Assembly: GCA_021292105.1 (NCBI GenBank)
Contig: CM037865.1
Location: forward strand, 18,569,033-18,633,032
Origin: Anadara kagoshimensis
Taxonomy: Eukaryota; Mollusca; Bivalvia; Arcoida; Arcidae
Direction: 5' to 3'
Length of the DNA: 64,000 nt
Part shown: positions 24,621 through 38,395 of the stretch, one piece after another
Position numbering within the stretch: the stretch's first letter is position 1
How the letters are laid out: every line of letters starts with the position of its first letter
Notes under the pieces: generated by a model
Seen by the model: only the letters and a program-made list of their open reading frames with translations
Told to the model about the DNA's origin: nothing
Databases searched by the model: none
Made by a program: the position numbers and the translations under genes

Positions 24621-24943
24621 TATGAACTATTTCAAAAATACGAAATAACTGTTGCGATTGATAATGATTTGGTACAAGTTTGTCAACATGAACTGTTACT
24701 CTTTTTCAAACATACAAACAAGGAAATCCAGTTAATCAGCATCTCTCGTGAGTAAATACTTTTTGTTATTTGAACTTATTTTTAAAGGATCAAAACTCCA
24801 AGAACAATTAGCAAACCAACTCGAATTAATGATATGCTCATATATGTGTATAGACAGACTGACGGATAGATGGAACTATGACTTCATCAAAAGGCGGAGG
24901 AAAGGTAATTTTACACTTGGTGTTAGAGTGTTCAGCATATTAC

Positions 24944-25015
24944 CTTAGGTTTGATCACCAGAGAGGATTCAGAAGACATACTTCTTTCTGCTTTCTTGTT
25001 TTTCTTTTTCTGGGC
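24944..25015 (-). CDS. USP Lys-rich linker exon (72 bp, second of a pair)
   Basis: 72 bp, phase 0 at both ends, acceptor TGATCTTTTAG and donor GTAATATG. Encodes AQKKKNKKAERSMSSESSLV then IKPK. USP16/45 have a Lys-rich stretch between the zf-UBP and the catalytic domain. It matches the exon at 28603-28674 in length, phase and the central 'SM', suggesting an old exon duplication. Confidence 0.7.
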
Positions 25016-25029
25016 CTAAAAGATCAAAT

Positions 25030-25195
25030 TCAGTTGGATCAAAACATGCATGCTGGTCTAAAGTCTACAAAGTATAAAACTGGCAATTTTAGTTACATAT
25101 GTGAACTAGGGAAATGAGGCCGGGTGTTTCGAAAGGGGAAGACCCTACTGTTTAGCTACCTACACGCGCCATGTATGCAATACAAATTGAGAATG
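25030..25195 (-). repeat. Foldback-family arm
   Basis: Reads AGTCTACAAAGTATAAAACT, GGGAAATGAGGCCGGGTGTT, TTTAGCTACCTACACGCGCC, ATACAAATTGAGAATGAAAA. Its end matches the flank and unit of the 60-bp minisatellite (GATGGAGAATGAAAAAC near 5924). Confidence 0.6.
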
Positions 25196-25249
25196 AAAAG
25201 AATATTAAACTATGAGACGTGAAATATGTCCAGGATAATTTTGAATACT

Positions 25250-28200
25250 AAGGCATGTGAAAACGTTCTATTTTGTATATGTGAAAACGTTCTATACTGT
25301 ATATGAGAAAATGTTCCATGCAGTATATGTGAAAACGTTCTATGATGTAAATGTGAAAACGTTCTATGCTGTATATGTGAAAACGTTCTATGATGTAAAT
25401 GTGAAAACGTTCTATGCTGTATATGTGAAAACATTCTATGCTGTATATGTGAAAACGTTCTATGTTGTATATGTGAAAACGTTCTATACTGTATATGAGA
25501 AAATGTTCCATGCAGTATATGTGAAAACGTTCTATGATGTAAATGTGAAAACTTTCTACGCTGTATATGTGAAAACGTTCTATGATGTAAATGTGAAAAC
25601 GTTCTATGCTGTATATGTGAAAACATTCTATGCTGTATATGTGGAAACGTTCTATGTCGTATATGTGAAAACTTTCTGCGCTGTATATGTGAAAACATTC
25701 TATGCTGTATATGTGGAAACGTTCTATGTCGTATGTATGTGAAAACATTCCATGCTGTATATGTGAAAACATTCCATACTGTACATGTGAAAACTTTCTA
25801 CGCTGTATATGTGAAAACTTTCTATGTTGTATATGTGAAAATGTTCCATGCTGTATATGTGAAAACGTTCTATGCTGTATATGTGAAACATTCTATGCCG
25901 TATATGTGAAAATTTTATATGTTGTATATGTGTAAACGTACTAAGCTGTATATGTGAACACGTTCTATGCTGTATAAGTGAAAACGTTCTATGTTGTATA
26001 TGTAAAAACTTACTATGCTGTATATGTGAAAACTTTCTATGATGTATGTGTGAAAACGTTCTTTGTTTTATTAGTAAAAACTTACTATGCGTTTTATGTG
26101 GAAAACTGTATATGTGAAAACATTCTCTGTTGTATATGTGAAACTTTCTATGTTGTATATGTGAAAATTTTATATGTTGTATATGTGTAAACGTACTAAG
26201 CTGTATATGTGAACACGTTCTATGCTGTATATGTGAAAACATACTATGCTGTACATGTTAAAACATTCCATGCTGTATATGTGAAAACATTCCATGCTGT
26301 ATATGTGAAAACATTCCATGTTGTATATGTGAAAACGTCCTATGTTTTATATGTAAAAACTTACTATGCTGTATATGTGGAAAACTTCTATGCTGTATAT
26401 GTGAAAACGTCCTATGTTTTATATGTAAAAACTTACTATGATGTATATGTGAAAACATACTATGCTGTACATGTGAAAACATTTCATGCTGTATATGTGA
26501 AAACATTCCATGCTGTATATGTGAAAACGTCCTATGTTTTATATGTAAAAACTTACTATGCTGTATATGTGAAAACATTCCATGCTGTATATGTGAAAAC
26601 GTCCTATGTTTTATAAGTAAAAACTTACTATGCTGTATATGTGAAAACATTTCATGCTGTATATGTGAAAACGTCCTATGTTTATATGTAAAAACTTACT
26701 ATGCGTTTTATGTGGAAAACTTCTATGCTGTATATGTAAAAACTTACTATGTTGTATATGTGAAACCGTTCTATGTTGTATATGTAAAAACTTACTATGT
26801 TGTATATGTGAAATCGTTCTATGTTGTATATGTAAAAACTTACTATGTTTTATATGTGAAACCGTTCTATGTTTTATATGTAAAAACTTACTATGCTGTA
26901 TATGTGAAACGTTCTATGTTGTATATGTAAAAACTTACTATGCTGTATATGTGAAACCGTTTTAAGTTGTATATGTGAAAACGTTCTATGTTGTATATGT
27001 GAAAACGTTCTATGTTGTATAATTGAAAATGTTTTATGCTGTATATGTGAAAACGTTCCATGTTCTATATGTGAAAACGTTCTATGTTGTATATGTGAAA
27101 ACGTTCTATGTTGTATATGTGAAACCGTTCTATGTTGTATATGTGAAAACGTTCTATGCTGTATATGGGAAAACTTACTATGCTGTATATGTAAAAACGT
27201 TCTATGCTATATATGTGAAAACGTTCTATGTTGTATATGTAAAAACGTTCTATGCTGTATATGGGAAAAGTTCCATGCTGTATATATAAAAAATTTCCAT
27301 GCTGTATATCTGAAAACGTTTTATGCTGTATATGTGAAACATTCTATGCTGTTTATGTGAAAACTTACTATGATGAATGTGTGAAAACGTTCTATGTTGT
27401 ATATGTGAAAACGTTTTATGCTTTATATGTGAAAACGTTCTATGTTGTATATGTAAAAACGTTCTTTGCTGTATATGGGAAAACTTACTATGCTGTTTAT
27501 GTGAAAAGTTCCATGCTGTATATATGAAAACTCACCATGCTGTATATCTGAAAACGTTTTATGCTGTATATGTGAAACATTCTATGCTGTATTTATGATA
27601 AACTTACTATGCGGAATATGTGGAAACATTCTATGTTGTATATGTGAAAACGTTTTATCCTGTTTATGTGAAAACTTACTATGCTGAATATGTGAAAACA
27701 TTCTATGCTGTATATGTAAAAACTTTCTATGCTGTTTATGTGAAAACATTCTATGCTGAATATGGGAAAAATTTACAATGCTGTATATGTGAAAAGTTCC
27801 ATGCTGTATATATGAAAACTTTCCATGCTGTATATCTGAAAACGTTTTATGCTGTATATGTTAAACATTCTATGCTGTATATATTAAAACTTACTATGCT
27901 GTAAATGTGAAAACGTACTATGCTGTATATGGGAAAACGTTCTATGTTGTATATATGAAAACTTTCCATGCTGTATATGTAAAAACTTACTATATTGTTT
28001 ATGTGAAACATTCTATGCTGTATATATGAAAACGTTCTATGTTGTATATGTGAAAACGTTCTATGCTGTATATGTGAAAAAACGTTTTATGCTGTATATG
28101 TGAAACATTCTATGCTGTATATGTGAAACATTCTATGCTGTATATGGAAAACTTTCTATGTTGTATGTGTGAAAACTTTCTATGCTGTATGTGTGAAAAC

Positions 28201-28420
28201 GTTATAGGCTGTTTATGTGAAACTTTCTATGCTGTATATGTGGAAACGTTTTATGCTGTATGTGTGAAAACGTTTTAAGCTGTATATGTGAAACTTTCTA
28301 TGCTGTATATGTGGAAACGTTTTATGCTGTATATGTGAAAACTTTCTATGTTGTATAAATGAAGGCTTCCCATGTTGTGTATGTGAATGTTCTTTATGTT
28401 GAAAATGTGAAGTTTTCTAA
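25250..28420. repeat. 24-bp minisatellite, about 130 copies
   Basis: Unit GAAAACGTTCTATGCT plus GTATATGT, diverging to 28420 at the right edge. Divisible by three, so all frames stay open over long stretches on both strands; this is not coding. It fills the intron between the two 72-bp USP exons. Confidence 0.95.
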
Positions 28421-28602
28421 GTAGTATATTCGAAAACTTTCTGTGTTTGTATTGTTAAAGACGTACTTTGTTTTTGTTGTATATGTGATTTTTACTGTGT
28501 TGCATATGTGAAACCTTTCTATGTTTGTATTGATGATGGTCTTCAATGCGAAAGTTGCAATTTACAATTAATATAAATGATAAACAAAAGTCACACTTTT
28601 AC

Positions 28603-28674
28603 CTTAGACTTTTTTCCTAGATGTGTTCCAGTAGGCATGCTTTTATCTCTCTCGTCTTTTTTATTATCTTTGGG
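28603..28674 (-). CDS. USP Lys-rich linker exon (72 bp, first of a pair)
   Basis: 72 bp, phase 0 at both ends, acceptor TACTTTTTTTAG and donor GTAAAAGTG. Encodes PKDNKKDERDKSMPTGTHLG then KKSK. Together with the exon at 24944 it flanks an intron almost filled by a 24-bp minisatellite. Confidence 0.68.
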
Positions 28675-28854
28675 CTAAAAAAAGTAAAGCAAGATACGTG
28701 AAAACATTAAGTGGATTGTACCAGATTAGGAGATTTTGTCCATGTGTGTCTTCCACCTAAATTGTTTGGTCTGTTATTAAATCTGTGAAGCACATGTTTA
28801 TACAGACGGCACTTCAATATTTCATTTTTCAACTATTTTTAATTATTTTTATTA

Positions 28855-29190
28855 TTTTGTACTGTGCTACTACGGTAGCGCTAAATTTTGTTTATTCCGT
28901 TTGCTGTAGGTTGTACGTTCGAATCCCGGCCGTGGTCACCTAGACTTGAAAATAGGTAGTGGTGATTGTTCTGTCGCCAAAAATTCGACATTTAGATATG
29001 GAAGCCAATGGGGTCCTTCGGAATAAGAACTGGTGACACGTTTCACGGCATGCCAAGCATGTAATAGAACTATCACTGTACATTGTTTTGAACAAATTGC
29101 AACGGTCAAAATTTCTTCCAATTCACCTATAGCTGGTAACTTCTCAATACAAGTGAAAATATTCTTGACTATGACGTAAAACCCCATTCA
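28855..29190 (+). repeat. tRNA-headed SINE, diverged
   Basis: The B-box-like GTACGTTCGAATCCCGGCCG is followed by a body ending CTCAATACAAGTGAAAATAT, TCTTGACTATGACGTAAAAC. The same body and tail occur in the SINEs at 46795 and 62200. It resembles the MetaSINE-type tail known from molluscs. Confidence 0.65.
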
Positions 29191-29402
29191 TTCACTTAAT
29201 CAATCAATTTTGTAATGTAATTTTCCTAATAAAAACAGGCGGAACCTGATTGATAACCACTATTTGTTTTATTATCAAGTCGCGAGCACAAGGTAAATAG
29301 TTTTTATGGACACTCCGGTTTCCTATACCGTCCTAGAACTAAACATTTCGATACAAGTTAACGCATTTTCATTTTTAAAAAGTTTATGGATAATAAATTT
29401 AC

Positions 29403-29963
29403 CATATCTGTTGCCTGCTGACAGCTTTCAGGCGACTTATCCGTCATATATGTTGCCTCTGGAGGACAGCTGTCACACGAAGTTTCCGTCATTACTGTTG
29501 CTTTCGAAACATAGCTTTCAGACGACCTTTCAATCATATTTTTTGTATTCGGAGGGCATCTTTCAGACGACCTATCATTCGTATTTGTTGCCTTCGGAGG
29601 ACAGCTGTCGAACGACTTATCCGTCGTTACTGCTGCTTTCGGATGACAGCTTTCAGATGACTTATCCGTCATATCTGTTGTCTTCGGAGGACAGCTTTCA
29701 GACGACCTATCCGTCATATCTGTTGTCTTCGGAGGACAGCTTTCAGACGACCTATCCGTCATATCGGTTGCCTTTGAATGACAGCTTTCAGACGACTTAT
29801 CCGCCATTTCTGTTGCATTCGGGCAGTTTCCAGACGACCTATCCGCCATACATGTTGACTTCCGAGGGTTTTCACACGCCCTATCCGCTATATCGGTTGT
29901 CTTCAGACAGTTCCCAGATGGTGATATGTTTCCATCTCTGGTTTTGTTTGTATTATCATTACT
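29403..29963 (-). CDS. USP exon of about ten 15-residue repeats
   Basis: 561 bp (187 codons), phase 0 at both ends, acceptor TTATTTATTCAG and donor GTAAATTT. After SNDNTNKTRDGNISPSGN it runs through about ten units of 14-15 residues with consensus TDRSSESCPPKTTDM, each 45 bp. Two adjacent units are nearly identical, so copy number may vary. One conserved Cys per unit, Ser/Thr/Asp-rich, no signal peptide or membrane segment. The plus strand is also open here, but splice sites and phase favour minus. Its membership of the USP gene is inferred from strand, phase and position. Confidence 0.65.
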
Positions 29964-30335
29964 CTGAATAAATAATAACAGATAAAGTTATAGTAGAAAG
30001 TTTAACACTGAACTAACGTAACAGTAGTAGATTCAGAGGTAGGGTTCCGAGGGTCTGACCTCCAGCACACACACACACACACTTTATATCTACCCATTAT
30101 ATTTTACATTCGTGTATCACTTGCTGGTATTGTAGGAAACAGCGGGATTATATGCTACACCGAGAGTCGAAGCTCGGTCACAAAGTACCCCAGATATGGA
30201 TGGGTAGTGGGTGAAAATCTGGCGAGAAATAAATTACGGTTGTCGAGGTAACGCGCAACAGCTATGAACTGCCGATGATTAGGCACCAATTCGTTAGCCA
30301 TTACGGGTATGCCTTCATTTATTATCATCATCATC

Positions 30336-30337
30336 AT

Positions 30338-30396
<59 letters not shown>

Positions 30397-30398
30397 TT
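30336..30398. repeat. TTTA microsatellite
   Basis: About 15 TTTA tetramers, nearly perfect, preceded by TCATCATCATCA. Confidence 0.95.
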
Positions 30399-30624
30399 GT
30401 ATATTAGAGATTCAATGTATAAAAATGCAATGTAGTTTTTCAAAAAATAATTATATTATTAGTACACTGTATATTAAGTAAACCAATATATAACTAGAGC
30501 TGTTTCTAGAGAGTCAAATACTCCCGACCCCAACGTTTAATATAAGTAGATTAATTGTGTAAGTAATGGGGTTCTGAGTGGGTTTGTTGCAGAGCAACTG
30601 AACAAGATACAGTAAAGTAACAAT

Positions 30625-31173
30625 GTTCTAGTTGGTGTCTTCCGGGAATGTCAACATTATGAAAAATCATATTCCGGGAATGCCAACATGCAAAGTACAA
30701 TAGGTGTTGTGATAGTATTTATTCTGTTGCTTTAAGGGGTTAAGAACAGGTAATTCGATGTTATTCTGATAAATGCCCCTTTGATTTTTAAGTAAAAATA
30801 TATTGTAAATGTGTAAATGCCCCTTTTAATTTTTAAGTAAAAACATACTGTATTATAAAACAATAACAAACAGAATTTTTAAAAAAAATATATATTTTAT
30901 TTTATTTTATTGCATGAAATTAAAAAATTGTTTAATTTTTTATTGCAATTTTCCTTTCATTTTATTACTTTGAAATTCAAAATTTTATTCATTATATGGT
31001 GCAAGATATAAGCATTTTACCAGGGTAGGTACGGTAATCTCACACTTTAATGAACCTATTCGGAACTTGTTTATACAACAATGAACCTTATTCCGGGAAT
31101 GCCAACAAACAAATTATACATTTTTTACCTAAATTTTTAAATGTTGGCATTCCCGGAATGAACCTTCTAGTTC
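30625..31173. repeat. MITE-like element with GGGAATGCCAACA ends
   Basis: TTCCGGGAATGYCAACA occurs twice at the left (near 30650 and 30673), once inside at about 31090, and inverted at 31143 (TGTTGGCATTCCCGGAATG). TTCTAG-type flanks on both sides mirror each other. The interior is AT-rich and non-coding. Confidence 0.6.
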
Positions 31174-31599
31174 ACTGCTGGTGACCTGTTGGTGCCATAT
31201 AAACATAGGAATCTCTTAAAATCCGGGTTGCTGTGTTGTATTGGACTGTTTGACGGTTTTGATTGCTATATTTTTCCATTCACTGACTCTTTGGAATAGG
31301 TCACTTAGTAGTTGTTATTAGTACTGATAGCAGTATATCACAGATTTCTGGGATAAAACCCATGCTAGACTTCCGACTCAGAAAATGTTCAAATATTCTC
31401 TTAAATATTTTGAATGTTTTGCTAGGCACATGTCGCTCATTTAACATACCTTCCTTATTTAGAAGAATAAATTGAACTTTTAAAAGCAGTCTACACACAT
31501 ATACTGTAAGATGGAAATTAATGCGAGGGTAAATTTTTCGCGAAATAAGCGAAAATTTTACCCACGCGAAAATGTCTACCATACAGGTTAATATAACTG

Positions 31600-32337
31600 G
31601 CTTGTACCGGTTAAAGATTTATTATGTAGACACTGGTTCAATGATATATGGTTACAACAGTCTGTTTCTGATACAAAATATTTTAGGCATCTTTACCAGT
31701 GTTATAAAGGATAACTTTTTACAAACTTCTTTTTCATTTTTTAATAATTCTTCAAAGTGTGACTTGTATAGACATATAGTTGATAGGTTCTATTTACAAT
31801 TTTATTTACGTAAACCTTTGTCATATAAATACCAAAAATACTGTGTCAATACAGATTGTCATCACATGATTTATTAATTGAAAAGGGAAGGTATAATAAT
31901 ATAGAAAGAAACAGAAGGGTGTGTTTTTGTAAATCAAATGAAATTGAAGATGTTTTTTCACTTTGTTTTAATTTGTCCTTACTATTTAAGTTTTTGTAAA
32001 CAATATACAAAACAATATTACTGGGTTAGTCCATCTGTTTTCAAGCTAGTTCAACTTTTTAGTATTCAAAATTCAAAACAATTAAGAAATTTAGCAAAAT
32101 ATTTATTTGAAGCAGTGTTGCTAAGAAAATCTTATGTCACTTAATTATTATGTACTTTCATATTATGTATTTTCAATAGACAAACTTAACAATGTATAAA
32201 GTAATATTTATTTATGTTAATCCTCCCATGTGAATATTATTATTATTATCATTATTTATTTATTTGTTCTTCATACTTTTCAAATTTTATGTTTGCCTAT
32301 GATTTGTTACTTATGGCTGAATAAAGAAAGAATGTCA
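31600..32337 (+). mobile_element. LINE 3' end, 5'-truncated
   Basis: Open pieces encode KCDLYRHIVDRFYLQFYLRK, then RRVCFCKSNEIEDVF, VLICPYYLSFCKQYTKQYYW and IQNSKQLRNLAKYLFEAVLL. The 'C..C......H.....CP.Y......Y' arrangement is typical of the extreme C-terminus of reverse transcriptase ORFs of invertebrate LINEs. One frame change lies near 31960. The 3' tail ends GCTGAATAAAGAAAGAATG, exactly where the 13-bp satellite begins. The clade is not assigned. Confidence 0.7.
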
Positions 32338-35300
32338 CATGTATATAGTATGTACACCCATCACATACACCCATCACATGTATAGTATATACACCCATCA
32401 CATACACCAATCACATGTATATAGTATATACACCCATCACATACACCCATCACATGTATATAGATATACACATCACATACACCAATCACATGTATATAGT
32501 ATATACACCCATCACATACACCCATCACATGTATATAGTATATACACCCATCACATACACCCATCACATGTATATAGTATATACACCCATCACATACACC
32601 AATCACATGTATATAGTATATACACCAATCACATACACCCATCACATGTATATAGTATATACACCCATCACATACACCAATCACATGTATATAGTATATA
32701 CACCATCACATACATCAATCACATGTATATAGTATATACACCCATCACATACACCAATAACGTATATAGTATATACACCCATCACATGTATATAGTATAT
32801 ACACCCATCACATACACCATCACATGTTATTGTATATACACCCATCACATGTATATAGTATACACCCATCACATGTATATAGTATAAACCCATCACCACA
32901 CCAATCACATGTATATATTATATACACCCATCACATACCCATCACATGTATATAGTATATACACCCATCACATGTATATAGTATATACACCCATCACATG
33001 TATATAGTATGTACACCATCAATACACCCATCACATGTATATAGTATATACACCCATCACATACACCAATCACATGTATATAGTATAACACCCATCACAT
33101 GTATATAGTATATACACCCATCACATGTATATAGTATACACCCATCATGTATATAGTATATACACCCATCACATGTACTAGTATGTACACCCATCAATAC
33201 ACCCATCACATGTATATAGTATATACCCATCACATACACCCATCACATGTATATAGTATATACACCCATCACATGTATATAGTATGTACACCCATCAATG
33301 CACCCATCACATGTATATAGTATATACACCAATCACATGTATATAGTATATACACCCATCACATACACCAATCACATGTATATAGTATATACACCCATCA
33401 CATACACCAATCACATGTATATAGTATATACACCCATCACATACACCAATCACATGTATTGTATATACACCCATCACATGTATATAGTATATACACCCAT
33501 CACATACACCAATCACATGTATATAGTATATACACCCATCACATAATCCAATCACATGTATATAGTATATACATCCATCACATACACCAATCACGTATAT
33601 AGTATATACACCCATCACATGTATATAGTATATACACCCATCACATACACCAATCACATGTATATAGTATATACACCCATCACATGTATATAGTATATAC
33701 ACCATCACATACACCAATCAATGTATATAGTATATACACCCATCACATACACCAATCACATGTATTGTATATACACCCATCACATGTATATAGTATATAC
33801 ACCCATCACATACACCAATCACATGTATATAGTATATACACCCATCACATAATCCAATCACATGTATATAGTATATACACCCATCACATACACCAATCAC
33901 GTATATAGTATTACACCCATCACATGTAAATAGTATATACACCCATCACATACACCAATCACATGTATATAGTATATACACCCATCACATGTATATAGTA
34001 TATACACCCATCACATACACCAATCACATGTATATAGTATATACACCCATCACATACACCAATCACATGTATATAGTATATACACCCATCACATGTATAT
34101 AGTATATACACCCATCACATGTATATAGTATTTGCACATATCACATACACCCATCACATGTATATAGTATGTACACCCATCAATACACCCATCACATGTA
34201 TATAGTATATACACCCATCACATACACCAATCACATGTATATAGTATATACACCCATCACATACACCAATCACATGTATATAGTATATACACCCATCACA
34301 TGTATATAGTATATACACCCATCACATGTATATAGTATGTACACCCATCAATACACCCATCACATGTATATAGTATATACACCCATCACATACACCAATC
34401 ACATGTATATAGTATATACACCCATCACATACACCAATCACATGTATATAGTATATACACCCATCACATGTATATAGTATTTGCACCCATCACATACACC
34501 CATCACATGTATATATAGTATATACACCCATCAATACACCCATCACATGTATATAGTATAAACACCCATCAATACACCCATCACATGTATATAGTATATA
34601 CACCCATCACATACACCCATCACATGTATATAGTATATACACTCATCACATACACCCATCACATGTATATAGTATATACACCCATCACATGTATAGTATG
34701 TACACCCATCACATGTATATAGTATATACACCCATCACATACACCCATCACATGTATATTGTATATACACCCATCACATACACCCAATCACATGTATATA
34801 GTATATACACCCATCACATACACCCATCACATGTATATGTATATACACCCATCACATGTATATAGTATATACACCCATCACATGTATATAGTATGTACAC
34901 CCATCATACACCCATCACATGTATATAGTATATACACCCATCACAACACCAATCACATGTATATAGTATATACAACCATCACATACACCAATCACATGTA
35001 TATAGTATATACACCCATCACATACACCAATCACATGTATATAGTATATACACCCATCACATGTATATAGTATATACACCCACAATACACCAATCACATG
35101 TATATAGTATATACACCCATCACATACACCAATCACATGTATTGTATATACACCCATCACATGTATATAGTATATACACCCATCACATACACCAATCACA
35201 TGTATATAGTATATACACCCATGACATAATCCAATCACATGTATACAGTATATACACCCATCACATACACCAATCACGTATCTAGTATATACACCCATCA

Positions 35301-38300
35301 CATGTATATAGTATATACACCCATCACATACACCAATCACATGATATAGTATATACACCCATCACATGTATATAGTATATACACCCATCACATACACCAT
35401 CACATGTATATAGTATATACACCCATCACATACACCAATCACATGTATATAGTATATACACCCATCACATGTATATAGTAATAACATCATGTAATAGTAT
35501 TTGCACATATCACATACACCAATCACATGTATATAGTATGACACCCATCAATACACCCATCACATGTATATAGTATATACACCATCACATACACAATCAC
35601 ATGTATATAGTATATACACCATCACATACACCAATCACATATAGTATACACCCACATGTATTATAGTATATACACCCATCACATGTATATAGTATATACA
35701 CCCATCACATGTATATAGTATTTGCACACACACACATCACATGTATATATAGTAATACACCCATCATACACCCATCACATTATATAGTATAAACACCCAT
35801 CAATACACCCATCACATGTATAGTATATACACCCATCACATACACCCATCACATGTATATAGATATACACTCATCACATACACCCATCACATGTATATAG
35901 TATATCACCCATCACATGTATAGTATGTACACCATCAATACCATCACATGTATATAGATATACACCCATCACATACCCATCACATGTTATAGTATATACA
36001 CCCATCACATACACCATCACATGTATATAGTATATACACCCATCACATACACCAATCACATGTATATAGTATATACACCCATCACATGTATAGATATACA
36101 CCATCAATACACCTCACATGTATATAGTATATACACCCATCACATACACAATCACGTATAAGTAAATACCACCCATCACATGATATAGTATATAAACCCA
36201 TCACATGTATATAGTATGTACACCATCAATACACCATCACATGTATATAGTATATACACCCATCACATACACCAATCACATGTATATAGTATATACACCC
36301 ATCACATGTATATAGTATAACACCCATCACATGTATATAGATATACACCCATCACATGTATAGTATATACACCCATCACATGTATATAGTATGACACCCA
36401 TCAATACACCCATCACATGTATATAGTATATACACCCATCACATACACCATCACATGTATATAGTATATACACCATCACATGTATATAGTATGTACACCA
36501 TCAACACCCATCACATGTATAGTATAACACCAATCACATGTATATAGTATATACACCACATACACAATCACATGTATATAGTATATACACCCACACATAC
36601 ACCAATCACATGTATATAGTATATACACCATCACATACACCCAATCACATGTATGGTATATACACCCATCACATGTATATAGTATATACACCCTCACATA
36701 CACCAATCAATGATATAGTATATACACCCATCACATATCCAATCACATGTATATAGTATATACATCCATCACATACACCAATCACGTATATAGTATATAC
36801 ACCCATCACATGTATATAGTATATACACCCATCACATACACCAATCACATGTATATAGTATATACACCCATCACATGTATATAGTATATACACCCATCAC
36901 ATACACCAATCACATGTATATAGTATATACACCCATCACATACACCAATCACATGTATTGTATATACACCCATCACATGTATATAGTATATACACCCATC
37001 ACATACACCAATCACATGTATATAGTATATACACCCATCACATAATCCAATCACATGTATATAGTATATACACCCATCACATACACCAATCACGTATATA
37101 GTAAATACACCCATCACATGTAAATAGTATATACACCCATCACATACACCAATCACATGTATATAGTATATACACCCATCACATGTATATAGTATATACA
37201 CCCATCACATACACCAATCACATGTATATAGTATATACACCCATCACATACACCAATCACATGTATATAGTATATACACCCATCACATGTATATAGTATA
37301 TACACCCATCACATGTATATAGTATTTGCACATATCACATACACCATCACATGTATATAGTATGTACACCATCAATACACCCATCACATGTATATAGTAT
37401 ATACACCCATCACATACACCAATCACATGTATATAGTATATACACCCATCACATACACCAATCACATGTCTATAGTATATACACCCATCACATGTATATA
37501 TTATATACACCCATCACATGTATATAGTATGTACACCCATCAATACACCCATCACATGTATATAGTATATACACCCATCACATACACCAATCACATGTAT
37601 ATAGTATATACACCCATCACATACACCAATCACATGTATATAGTATATACACCCATCACATGTATATAGTATTTGCACCCATCACATACACCCATCACAT
37701 GTATATATAGTATAAACACCATCAATACACCATCACATATATAGTATAACACACCATCAATACACCCATCACATGTATATAGTATATACACCCATCACTT
37801 ACACCCATCACATGTATATAGTATATACACTCATCACATACACCCATCACATGTATATAGTATATACACCCATCACATGTATAGTATGTACACCCATCAA
37901 TACACCCATCACATGTATATAGTATATACACCCATCACATACACCCATCACATGTATATTGTATATACACCCATCACATACACCAATCACATGTATATAG
38001 TATATACACCCATCACATACACCCATCACATGTATATAGTTATACACCCATCACATGTATATAGTATATACACCCATCACATGTATATAGTATGTACACC
38101 CATCAATACACCCATCACATGTATATAGTATATACACCCATCACATACACCAATCACATGTATATAGTATATACAACCATCACATACACCAATCACATGT
38201 ATATAGTATATACACCCATCACATACACCAATCACATGTATATAGTATATCACCATCACATGTATATAGTATATACACCCATTACATACACCAATCACAT

Positions 38301-38395
38301 GTATATAGTATATACACCACATCACATCCAATCACATGTAGTATATTACACACACATGTAATAGTATATACACCCATCACATACACCCATCACAT
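32338..38395. repeat. Satellite built on a 13-bp module (26- and 39-bp units)
   Basis: Modules CATGTATATAGTA, TATACACCCATCA and CATACACC(A/C)ATCA alternate. Rare variants recur with a longer period near 3.19 kb (for example ACATCCATCACATACACC at 33571 and 36762, and CACATAATCCAATCACATG near 33846 and 37040). The segment 35300-36750 has many single-base losses. The right edge is the assembly gap, so true length is unknown. Confidence 0.95.

Larger units (their letters stand above)
3287..29963 (-). other. USP16/USP45-like ubiquitin-specific protease gene, 5' end not found
   Basis: Span of a split host gene read on the minus strand. Deubiquitinases of this family cleave ubiquitin from proteins with a Cys-His-Asp/Asn papain-like fold. 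Motifs appear in the family's order: Lys-rich linker, Cys box, 'HRKGTVAPK' segment, QQDS motif, FGG segment, a large hydrophilic insert, His box and the WYYISDS motif. The 'VSGHRKGTVAP...', 'YDQQDS' and 'YSLYGVVCHSG' wording is closest to USP16/USP45 as I remember them. The zf-UBP domain expected at the N-terminus was not seen and may lie beyond the satellites. Introns are minisatellite-rich. Three phase gaps remain (between 16641 and 14777, 10717 and 9266, and 9243 and 3859), so one or more small exons are missing from my model. Confidence 0.8.

Noticed and set aside
25210-27904. Long frames on both strands with VKTFYAVY or FSHIQHR repeats
   Set aside because: A 24-bp satellite keeps several frames open on both strands at once; nothing suggests translation.
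25250-28420. CRISPR-like array
   Set aside because: Units follow one another with no unique spacers, and the setting is an animal intron.
29306-29971. Plus-strand frame with SFQTTYPSYLL repeats
   Set aside because: It is the shadow of the minus-strand repeat exon, which has matching splice sites and phase.
32339-38361. Frames of THHIHQSHVYSIY or GVCDGCIYYIHV type
   Set aside because: Satellite sequence with frame-breaking indels throughout.
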